From positions 1 through 5,128 of the forward strand of contig JARIHJ010000078.1 in the NCBI GenBank assembly GCA_029288335.1: a stretch of 5,128 nt of DNA, in the 5' to 3' direction. Positions 1 through 5,128 of this stretch are shown in pieces. A program made the position numbers and the translations under genes. The number at the start of each line of letters is the position of its first letter. The stretch's first letter is position 1. Under the pieces are notes generated by a model, which saw nothing but the letters and a program-made list of their open reading frames with translations, was not told where the DNA came from and made no database searches. The stretch is from Candidatus Saccharimonadota bacterium (GTDB lineage Bacteria; Patescibacteriota; Saccharimonadia; Saccharimonadales; UBA4665).

Positions 1-900
1 GGCCAGAGTGGTCGCGGCCAACATTGAAATGAGTCGCACCATAATTTTTGCGCATAATGGCGTGCCAGACAGCTTCGCGCGGTCCGCCCATTCGCATCGC
101 CGCCGGCATCGTGGATATAATCGCACTACCGCTCGGTAACGGTTCAGGACTTTTTTATAAATTCGCATGCGCGTGTAGTGATCAACATCACCCGGCTTGG
201 TCATACCGACAGTTGGATTGATTACTAAGTTAACTTCATAATTTTTGATGGCTCTAAATGTTGCTTCGACGTGCGAGCGGTGCATTGGATTGCGGGTTTG
301 GAAGGCCAGGAACTTTGTCCAGCCCATTTTCTTGAGAGTTTCGCGTAGCTCATGCGGTGTCCGACGGTATTCCACAAAATCATAGTGCCGCGGCAATTCG
401 AGTCCTTCAATCGGGCCGCCAACATAAAATGGGTTGCTCTGGTTTTGTAAATAATCGACGGCCGGATGTTTTTGGTCGCGAGTTTTATATACCAACTCAC
501 CTTCTTTTGCCCGGTCCGGTTTCCATACATCGCCGGCGGTTAGTATTGCCAAAATCACGCCTTCCGGATCGCGCAGGGCGACTTCTTCGCCTTTTTTCAG
601 CGATTTGGCGAACTTTTCATCGACGTCGAGCGTTATTGGAATCGGCCAGATCGTATTGTTTGCCAGCCGCATATTTTTGCAGACACTGTCATAATCGACC
701 TTATTCATGAAGCCGGTCAGCGGCGAGAACCCACCATTCATAAGCATTTCCAAGTCACAAACCTGACGCTGGGTTAGATCCCAGCTCTTGTAATCGTTGG
801 CTTGTTTTTTTAGCTTTTCAGCCGTATTTTCGCCGACTAGCAAATCGACCAACTTCCCGCCGTGTGGTTCATTTAGTTTTTTAACTTTTGAATTTGCCAT
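1..900 (-). CDS. sat: Sulfate adenylyltransferase (ATP sulfurylase), frameshifted, C-terminus beyond window
   Basis: This enzyme forms adenosine 5'-phosphosulfate (APS) and pyrophosphate from ATP and sulfate in the cytoplasm, the first step of sulfate activation. Translated from ATG at 898-900, it has an N-terminal PUA-like region (EPHGGKLVDLL at 11-21, NGGFSPLTGFM at 55-65, WPIPITLDV at 85-93). The catalytic HxxH motif follows in QTRNPMHRSH (201-210, H207 and H210), then NPTVGMTKPGD (228-238). After Tyr255 the frame loses the family. Shifting one base restores it to the window edge, including AMRMGGPREAVWHAI and GRDHSG, so one base is missing near 135-136. The shifted frame has no stop before the edge. 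About 300 residues are visible of roughly 390 or more. From remembered family sequences, the AMRMGGPREA-type version resembles Sats fused to APS kinase; the missing end would decide this. The start is supported by a good Shine-Dalgarno. It lies 36 nt after the GT-C gene and is probably cotranscribed with it. The family call is very secure. Confidence 0.93.
   Translation of the reverse strand, partial: MANSKVKKLNEPHGGKLVDLLVGENTAEKLKKQANDYKSWDLTQRQVCDLEMLMNGGFSPLTGFMNKVDYDSVCKNMRLANNTIWPIPITLDVDEKFAKSLKKGEEVALRDPEGVILAILTAGDVWKPDRAKEGELVYKTRDQKHPAVDYLQNQSNPFYVGGPIEGLELPRHYDFVEYRRTPHELRETLKKMGWTKFLAFQTRNPMHRSHVEATFRAIKNYEVNLVINPTVGMTKPGDVDHYTRMRIYKKVLNRYRAVVRLYPRCRRRCEWADRAKLSGTPLCAKIMVRLISMLAATTLA
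133..138 (-). other. Probable single-base deletion (frameshift) in sat
   Basis: On the minus strand the sequence reads AAC CGT TAC CGA GCG GTA, which leaves the conserved Sat frame. Adding one C to the CC pair (plus-strand GG at 135-136) gives N-R-Y-P-S-G-S-A and then 44 codons of uninterrupted, strongly conserved Sat sequence to the window edge. The restored Tyr-Pro-x-Gly-Ser-Ala fits what I recall of this position in related Sats. Because both sides of the break are well conserved, it is either a recent mutation or a sequencing or assembly error in a short C run. Confidence 0.87.
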
Positions 901-906
901 TGCTTA

Positions 907-914
907 TCCTCTCT
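907..914 (-). promoter_or_regulatory. Shine-Dalgarno of sat
   Basis: The minus strand reads AGAGAGGA, then six bases (TAAGCA), then the sat ATG. This is the only clear Shine-Dalgarno in front of any gene in the window. It fixes the sat start and fits translation from a message begun upstream, since the preceding gene ends only 36 nt away. Confidence 0.75.
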
Positions 915-936
915 GCTTATCCGGCATTATTTAGCT

Positions 937-2415
937 TCAATCCGTGAATTTATAGTCTAAAAATCTAAAAGCATTTTGAACCGATCGATTGACATTACGT
1001 ACGGTTTGGTTGGGCCAAAGCCAGTTCGACTCATGAGCGATAATATCGGTCAAAACACCGCCGCCGGCTAACAGCCCCAAAATTACGAGCGACGCTAGAC
1101 CAGCTTTGATAGCCCTGGATTTTATCGCCACCCGCACCGCCATCGCCGCGACAAGCATAAACAGCGGCACAGCCGGTAACAGGTAGCGACCTTGTATCGC
1201 CCACGGAGTGCCGTAATGCCTATAATCCGCATAATTTACCACGAATAGCACCAGCCCAAGCGCTAGTATGACTAATAAAGTTAGTTGAATTTCTGGTCGT
1301 TTAGTTAGTCGCCAGCCACGAGCTGCAAAAGCGACTAGCGCAATAGCGATGGCCGCTAACGCCGTAAAGAACGGTATCGCTAGTGGGTTCGACGACACAA
1401 AATTGCCATAACTTATCTGTGTACCCGTCGTAAAGTACTGGTTGAAATTCTTTTTTGCCCAGTCGTGATAGATAAAGGCCAGTGGGCCATCCAGTGGTTG
1501 TGGATCCTTCGCTTTGCGCGCTAGCAAAATTCGCTCGTAGTTATACGGCGAAAATTTCAGACAGCGCTGATAGTCTAGTACTTTGCTGCAACCCGGCTGC
1601 AAAGCATGATATTGAACGAGGTTAACGCCAAACCGCTCGATAAAAAGGCCAAAGCCGGCAACCAACAAAATCACGACTCCTACCTGCGCTAAGCGACGGC
1701 TGGTTTGAAATGATCTGATAATTAATTTAGGCGTTTTCTTACCGTGATGACGAATGGCCCAATAGGTGAGAAAAATTACTAGCGCCGCAAAAACGGGTGC
1801 GATTTCGAGCTTGACTACGCAAGCTAGCAATCCCACACCGACAACTAGCGCCAACCAGCGGGCTTCGAATTTTTTGGCCTTCATAAATTTGAGCGACCAT
1901 AATACCAATAGAGCCGACAGCAGAAAAACTAAATTATCGTAATTCACCTGGGCCGCGAGCAGCGATGATAACGGCAATAGGACTAGCGCTAGTAACACGA
2001 AGTGGACTAGCGCTTTTGAGCTCGAAATTTTAAGCAGCGCCGCACGCCAGGCGACCAGCCCGCCGGCAAAAAGTGCAATATTCATAAACCGCAGACTAAT
2101 CACTTCAGCCGTCAAATTATGCGTAAACAGCAGCACGATTCTAAATGGAAAACTCATCAAATAGTGATAAAGGTATTTTGGCGAACTGATTACATTGCCA
2201 TAAATATCCAAGCTATGCGGTTGGCTCGTCAGAAACGGGCTCAAATGATGAGCGTAAAACTGAATCAAGCCTACGTGGTAATATTCATCCCACAACATCG
2301 GATAATTGAACGATAGCGCCAGCCAAACCGCCTGCGCCACTAGCAAGACCACTATAAACACAAAAAATTTCCGGCTAGCTAGCACGCGTGCTAGGCCGCT
2401 CGCGAAACGACGCAT
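937..2415 (-). CDS. GT-C-fold membrane glycosyltransferase, possibly DUF2142-like
   Basis: Predicted polytopic membrane enzyme, 492 residues from the chosen ATG, with about ten or more hydrophobic segments. The first (about 17-36) is followed by an outer loop carrying MLWDEYYH. The Asp43-Glu44 pair sits where GT-C transferases hold their metal/acid motif. A long loop follows at about 262-342 with two cysteines (276, 285) that could form a disulfide. Near the C-terminus is AIQGRYLLPAVPLF (406-419), like the GRY-LLP signature of DUF2142 and related GT-C proteins. Such enzymes usually move a sugar from a polyprenyl-phosphate donor to an acceptor on the outer face; donor and acceptor are unknown here. 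The frame also opens upstream at a TTG (2437-2439). I prefer ATG 2413-2415, because TAAAAT ends 7 nt before it and neither start has a Shine-Dalgarno. It lies 42 nt after the UPF0104-type gene. The fold call is firm; the family is tentative. Confidence 0.78.
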   Translation of the reverse strand: MRRFASGLARVLASRKFFVFIVVLLVAQAVWLALSFNYPMLWDEYYHVGLIQFYAHHLSPFLTSQPHSLDIYGNVISSPKYLYHYLMSFPFRIVLLFTHNLTAEVISLRFMNIALFAGGLVAWRAALLKISSSKALVHFVLLALVLLPLSSLLAAQVNYDNLVFLLSALLVLWSLKFMKAKKFEARWLALVVGVGLLACVVKLEIAPVFAALVIFLTYWAIRHHGKKTPKLIIRSFQTSRRLAQVGVVILLVAGFGLFIERFGVNLVQYHALQPGCSKVLDYQRCLKFSPYNYERILLARKAKDPQPLDGPLAFIYHDWAKKNFNQYFTTGTQISYGNFVSSNPLAIPFFTALAAIAIALVAFAARGWRLTKRPEIQLTLLVILALGLVLFVVNYADYRHYGTPWAIQGRYLLPAVPLFMLVAAMAVRVAIKSRAIKAGLASLVILGLLAGGGVLTDIIAHESNWLWPNQTVRNVNRSVQNAFRFLDYKFTD

Positions 2416-2422
2416 TGCTACT

Positions 2423-2428
2423 ATTTTA
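2423..2428 (-). promoter_or_regulatory. -10-like element for leaderless start of the GT-C gene
   Basis: The minus strand reads TGG-TAAAAT, then AGTAGCA, then ATG. TAAAAT matches the -10 consensus at five of six positions and TGG supplies an extended -10. Transcription would begin at or next to the ATG. No convincing -35 is seen. It may be an internal promoter behind the upstream membrane gene. Confidence 0.5.
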
Positions 2429-2457
2429 CCATCCGCCAACTTAAGACTGGTTGAAGA

Positions 2458-3408
2458 CTAGTTGGTGCTAGCTTGGCTCAGTTTGATCTGCCGCCTCAGA
2501 TTAGCAGCTATGGGAAGCATTATCAGCAGCAGGGTGAACTGGATGCCGCGGTCAATCACCGACACCTGAACGATCTGAGCGTGGCTAACACCGATGGTCG
2601 TAGCTAGTAGCAACAAAATCGCTTCGCGAAAGCCAACGTTGTCGGGTGTAAAGCTTAGCAAAATGGCCACCTGCGTCAGCGCCGTATATAAACCAACAGC
2701 GGCGGCACCGGCATGGATGCCGAGCGCACGGAACTCTAGGTAAATCATAAAGAAAGTAACGGCTAGTGTCACGACAGCCAGGCTAGCCGTCTTTAGCATC
2801 AAAATTTTGTTGGATAGCAGTAGCCGCCACCCGTCTTCGATTTCATAAAGCAGTTTAACGACCAGTTTACCTACCCGGTTTTTAGTCAGAAATCCCAGCC
2901 GGCTGCGATTAGGCAAACGCACAAAAGCTAGGCCAAAAAAGACCACGAACCAAATTGAAAATATGGCTATCAAATAGCCGGTCTGGCCGGTATGTGCCAG
3001 CGCCAGCAGCGAAGCCACGGCTAGCAGTGAGTTGGCTATAAACACCAATAGGTAGTAACCAATCAGCGTGGAGGTAAACTTACTAACCGGCAGGTTGTGG
3101 TACTTCTTGAGATAGAGCGCGCGTAGGCCCAAGCCGCCAAATAACGGCCCGAAAAAGTTACCAACAGCCGTAATAATCGCGATCATAAAACTCTCGCGCA
3201 CAGTGAACTTATCGGTAAAGGCCTCGGCGGTTATTTTGGTGAACAGCCCGTTGAAAAACCAGCGCACCAGCCTTAAACCCGCGATAGCTACCACCAGCCA
3301 GATCGACACGCGGCCGAGTGCTGTAAAGATGTTTTGGTGCGTCAGCGCATACCAAGCAAACACAGCGAGCACCAATACCGTGATGGCGCCCGCCAAATAT
3401 TTTTTCAT
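2458..3408 (-). CDS. Lysylphosphatidylglycerol synthase TM-region / AglD / UPF0104-type membrane protein
   Basis: Integral membrane protein of 316 residues from the chosen ATG, with about seven to eight hydrophobic segments (first about 4-22, last about 284-303). It carries signatures of the flippase-like transmembrane region found in MprF/LPG synthases and in AglD-type proteins: GGLGLRALYLKKYHNLP at 91-107 and TPDNVGFREAILLL at 254-267. It lacks the soluble aminoacyl-transferase domain of MprF, and its length fits the stand-alone family, whose members often sit in surface-sugar loci. A role in moving or handling a lipid-linked sugar is inferred; the substrate is unknown. The frame also contains ATGs at 3436-3438 and 3415-3417, but a perfect TATAAT lies 7 nt before ATG 3406-3408 and MKKYLAG is a natural membrane-protein start. 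It is the first gene of the minus-strand group. The family call is good; the function is open. Confidence 0.8.
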   Translation of the reverse strand: MKKYLAGAITVLVLAVFAWYALTHQNIFTALGRVSIWLVVAIAGLRLVRWFFNGLFTKITAEAFTDKFTVRESFMIAIITAVGNFFGPLFGGLGLRALYLKKYHNLPVSKFTSTLIGYYLLVFIANSLLAVASLLALAHTGQTGYLIAIFSIWFVVFFGLAFVRLPNRSRLGFLTKNRVGKLVVKLLYEIEDGWRLLLSNKILMLKTASLAVVTLAVTFFMIYLEFRALGIHAGAAAVGLYTALTQVAILLSFTPDNVGFREAILLLLATTIGVSHAQIVQVSVIDRGIQFTLLLIMLPIAANLRRQIKLSQASTN

Positions 3409-3415
3409 AGCTGGC

Positions 3416-3421
3416 ATTATA
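3416..3421 (-). promoter_or_regulatory. -10 element (TATAAT) for leaderless start of the UPF0104-type gene
   Basis: The minus strand reads TATAAT, then GCCAGCT, then ATG. The hexamer is a perfect -10 match and the 7-nt gap puts the transcription start at the A of the ATG. No Shine-Dalgarno precedes the ATG. The 17-bp-upstream hexamer is TAGCAG, a poor -35, and no TGn extension is present. Confidence 0.6.
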
Positions 3422-3442
3422 TAGACCGAAACGCCCATCTGC

Positions 3443-3448
3443 TAGAAT
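3443..3448 (+). promoter_or_regulatory. Extended -10 element for leaderless start of the sulfotransferase gene
   Basis: The plus strand reads TGC-TAGAAT, then GGCAAGG, then ATG (3456). TAGAAT matches five of six -10 bases and TGC makes it an extended -10, which would compensate for the lack of a good -35. If correct, the earlier ATG at 3447 overlaps the -10 and cannot be the start. GGCAAGG touches the ATG directly, so it is not placed to act as a Shine-Dalgarno. Confidence 0.55.
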
Positions 3449-3455
3449 GGCAAGG

Positions 3456-4388
3456 ATGTCTCGGGTTGGTTCTAATGAGTCTAAGCGCTTAAGCGCACCG
3501 TTATTTCTGAAGCTAGTTACGCCCCAACTAATAGCCGGACGACCGCGAAAACTGGCTCCTGCAAAGCGCAGCGTCTTCGTGCTCTCCACCGGCCGCACCG
3601 GTACGGTCTTTTTGGCAGGCCTGCTCGACCAAGTTAGCAGTGTGATATCGGCGCACGAGCCAAAACCTTCGCGCGTTCTGAACGCCTGGACGACCGCTTA
3701 TTTAGAAGACAAAGTCTCGGATAAATTTATGGCGGCGGTGCTGGCCAATAAGAGGCGGCGCCTGGCTGCCACTAATAAAGATATCTACATCGAGATGAAC
3801 AACTTCATCGCCGGCTTTGCTGAGGCGGCTAGCGAAGTATTCGAAAACGCATCGGTCATTCACATCGTGCGCGACCCACGCGATTTTATTACCTCGCTAA
3901 CAAACCGCGGCGACGACGAAGGCATTCGGAAGTTCTTCAATAAATACGTACCGCATTGGGCCTATGTTCCTCGAGGAGTAAAAAAACGCAATCTGGACGC
4001 CTTCAGCCGCGCGGCTTACCGCTGGGTCGCTATCAACCAATGTTTAAGCGACTGGGGCAAGAGAAACCCCGATCGCTACCACTTTTTCAAATTTGAAGAC
4101 ATTCTGGACCACAAAGATCCGCACAAGATTGATCCTGTCCTAGAAGCTATAGGTCTAACCAAAAAACAGATCAAAGAGCTCAATTACACCCCAGAGCCGC
4201 ACTATCAAAAAGTTAAGTTCAGCCTGATTGACCGACCGATCGACGCCAGTAACACTTCCAGCCGGCAAGCGATGGCTAAATGGCGCGATTGGAGAGATAA
4301 CGACAAAAAGCGAGTCGCCGAAATTTGCGGCCCGCTAATGAAACAATATGGCTACGGTGGCGAGCCGGAATGGCTAGCCGCCCTTTAA
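3456..4388 (+). CDS. PAPS-dependent sulfotransferase
   Basis: Cytoplasmic P-loop sulfotransferase of 310 residues, expected to move sulfate from 3'-phosphoadenosine-5'-phosphosulfate (PAPS) to a hydroxyl or amino group of an acceptor. The 5'-phosphosulfate loop is VFVLSTGRTGTVFLAGLL (40-57). The 3'-phosphate motif is VIHIVRDPRDFITSL (135-148), with Arg139 and Ser147 as the usual 3'-phosphate contacts. YRWVAINQCL (188-197), FFKFEDIL (210-217) and a late AKWRDWR (274-280) ending in a GY element match the general plan of the family. No signal peptide or membrane segment is seen; the basic N-terminus (about 1-38) is unassigned. I start at ATG 3456 because of the -10 element 7 nt before it; ATG 3447 in the same frame adds three residues. 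Sat on the opposite strand would feed its cofactor pathway, which strengthens the call. The acceptor is unknown; a lipid-linked or surface sugar is a guess from the neighbours. Confidence 0.85.
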   Translation: MSRVGSNESKRLSAPLFLKLVTPQLIAGRPRKLAPAKRSVFVLSTGRTGTVFLAGLLDQVSSVISAHEPKPSRVLNAWTTAYLEDKVSDKFMAAVLANKRRRLAATNKDIYIEMNNFIAGFAEAASEVFENASVIHIVRDPRDFITSLTNRGDDEGIRKFFNKYVPHWAYVPRGVKKRNLDAFSRAAYRWVAINQCLSDWGKRNPDRYHFFKFEDILDHKDPHKIDPVLEAIGLTKKQIKELNYTPEPHYQKVKFSLIDRPIDASNTSSRQAMAKWRDWRDNDKKRVAEICGPLMKQYGYGGEPEWLAAL

Positions 4389-4405
4389 GACCAGCCTAAA
4401 GTTGT

Positions 4406-4411
4406 TATAAT
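4406..4411 (+). promoter_or_regulatory. Extended -10 element (TGT-TATAAT) before the GT2 gene
   Basis: The 34-nt gap after the sulfotransferase stop contains TGT-TATAAT, ending 11 nt before the ATG at 4423. That distance predicts a start of transcription at or a few bases before the ATG, so the message would be leaderless or nearly so. No Shine-Dalgarno and no clear -35 are present. The GT2 gene may therefore have its own promoter as well as read-through from the sulfotransferase. Confidence 0.5.
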
Positions 4412-4422
4412 AATGTCCAGAT

Positions 4423-5127
4423 ATGACAGGCACGAAAGTAGCGATAATTATCCCTGCATACAATGAGGCGGCGGCGATTGCTGGCGTCATTGGGCAGGTG
4501 AAGAAAGAATTCGCGAGTAGTAAGTACCAGTCACAAATAGTTGTGGTAGACGATGGGTCCAAGGACGGAACTGCCGCTAAAGCCAGACGGGCTGGCGCCC
4601 ACGTGATTAGCCATGTCCTGAACACCGGCAGTGGCGGTGCGACAGCAACGGGACTTATCTGGGCCGAACGCCACGGCTTCTCGGTAGCAGTCACACTCGA
4701 TGGCGATGGCCAGCATGACGCTCACGACGCTCTCCGTGGTGTCGATATTTTACTCAAGAAGCACTCGGACTTGCTTATTGGCAGCCGTACTATCAAAAAA
4801 ACCCATATGTCCCGGCTAAAAATCATCGGCAACCGGGGACTTAGCCTGACAACTTACCTGCTATTCGGCGTCAGAGTTTCCGATTCGCAATCAGGCCTCA
4901 GGGTATTCTCTAAACGTGCTCTCAAGGAATTACGCTGGAAAAATAACGGCTACGAGTTCTGCAGCGAAATGCTCTGGCGCGCCAAAAAAGCCGGTCACAT
5001 CATCGAAGAATTCCCCATCAAGACCATTTACAGCGACTACTCCCGCAATAAAGGCCAGAACAATTGGAACGGCTATAACATTCTTAGAATTTTAGTCCGG
5101 CAGCGGCTGCTAGAGATCTTTCAATGA
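4423..5127 (+). CDS. Family-2 glycosyltransferase, polyprenyl-phosphate sugar transferase type
   Basis: Complete 234-residue GT-A-fold enzyme of the dolichol-phosphate-mannose synthase / GtrB kind, expected to move a sugar from a nucleotide donor to a polyprenyl phosphate at the inner membrane face. It shows IIIPAYNE (8-15), VVVDDGSKDGT (40-50, Asp43-Asp44 for the nucleotide), LNTGSGGATATG (66-77), the metal-binding DGDGQH (93-98), GSR (120-122), SDSQSGLRVFSKRAL (153-167), EFCSEML (178-184) and YSDYSRNKGQ (203-212). There is no C-terminal membrane segment, unlike GtrB, so it is the short soluble or membrane-associated form. Its product could be the donor for the GT-C enzyme in this window. 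It follows the sulfotransferase by 34 nt. Its TGA overlaps an ATG, which suggests a coupled next gene. Family secure; sugar specificity unknown. Confidence 0.9.
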   Translation: MTGTKVAIIIPAYNEAAAIAGVIGQVKKEFASSKYQSQIVVVDDGSKDGTAAKARRAGAHVISHVLNTGSGGATATGLIWAERHGFSVAVTLDGDGQHDAHDALRGVDILLKKHSDLLIGSRTIKKTHMSRLKIIGNRGLSLTTYLLFGVRVSDSQSGLRVFSKRALKELRWKNNGYEFCSEMLWRAKKAGHIIEEFPIKTIYSDYSRNKGQNNWNGYNILRILVRQRLLEIFQ

Positions 5128-5128
5128 G
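5124..5128 (+). other. Possible start of the next gene (ATGA overlap)
   Basis: The last bases read CAATGAG. The ATG at 5124-5126 overlaps the GT2 stop TGA at 5125-5127, the classic four-base overlap of coupled genes. Only five bases are visible, so no product can be read. In many GT2 loci of this YSDYS type the next gene is a small DUF2304 membrane protein, which is a prediction from family context only. Confidence 0.3.

Noticed and set aside
1..20. GGCCA-rich start of the window as a hairpin or repeat
   Set aside because: The stem would be three to five bases and it lies inside conserved sat coding sequence.
130..140. Programmed frameshift in sat
   Set aside because: No slippery heptamer, stimulatory hairpin or stop codon is evident at the shift, and Sat is not known to use recoding. 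A lost base is simpler.
225..710. Open frames of about 100 residues on both strands (225-530 minus, 357-710 plus)
   Set aside because: Both lie inside sat in other frames, have no family signature, and sat itself is clearly coding there.
3209..3598. 129-codon minus-strand frame across the divergent gap
   Set aside because: It overlaps conserved coding sequence of both the UPF0104-type gene and the sulfotransferase in other frames and reads as low-quality, Arg-rich protein.
4386..4422. Terminator between the sulfotransferase and GT2 genes
   Set aside because: There is no GC-rich stem followed by a T run; the AT-rich part is better read as a -10 element.
4374..4725. Minus-strand frames under the GT2 gene (4374-4694 and 4531-4725)
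   Set aside because: They are antisense shadows of the conserved GT2 motifs, with no recognisable domain.
937..5127. Alternative genetic code with UGA as glycine
   Set aside because: TGA ends the GT-C gene and the GT2 gene at natural family ends, and no in-frame TGA appears within the conserved domains.

Overview
The window holds five protein genes and almost no spare DNA. Three genes on the minus strand read leftward from about 3408 to 1, and two on the plus strand read rightward from 3456 to 5127. The two blocks diverge from a 47-bp gap at 3409-3455. No rRNA, tRNA, CRISPR array, insertion sequence, intrinsic terminator or long repeat was seen, and the longest gene-free stretch is under 50 bp.

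Minus strand, in order of transcription: a multi-pass membrane protein of the lysylphosphatidylglycerol-synthase transmembrane / AglD / UPF0104 type (2458-3408); a large GT-C-like membrane glycosyltransferase, perhaps DUF2142-like (937-2415); and ATP sulfurylase, sat (900 down to the window edge). The sat gene is cut by the window edge and is also broken by an apparent one-base deletion at 135-136. Plus strand: a PAPS-dependent sulfotransferase (3456-4388) and a soluble family-2 glycosyltransferase of the polyprenyl-phosphate sugar transferase type (4423-5127). An ATGA overlap at the end of the last gene suggests that another gene follows.

Taken together, the genes suggest a surface-glycoconjugate locus with its own sulfation chemistry. 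Sat would make APS, an APS kinase (possibly fused to Sat beyond the window edge) would make PAPS, and the sulfotransferase would put sulfate on an acceptor. The GT2 enzyme, the GT-C enzyme and the UPF0104-type membrane protein would build, load or move the lipid-linked sugar. This is inference from gene content; no acceptor can be read from the sequence.

Gene starts are unusual. Four of the five genes have a -10-like hexamer (TATAAT, TAGAAT, TAAAAT, TATAAT) 7 or 11 nt before an ATG, and three of these carry an extended -10 TGn. None has a good Shine-Dalgarno sequence, so these genes look leaderless. Only sat has a clear Shine-Dalgarno. Sat is also nearly free of the CTAG words that are dense next door, so it may have been acquired separately.

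The organism is a bacterium of roughly balanced base composition with compact gene packing. UGA ends the GT-C and GT2 genes, which argues against the UGA=Gly code of Gracilibacteria and Absconditabacteria. The gene style (leaderless starts, DUF2142-like and GT2 surface-sugar genes, tight spacing) reminds me of Candidatus Saccharibacteria or another Patescibacteria/CPR lineage. That is a tentative impression with no marker gene behind it.
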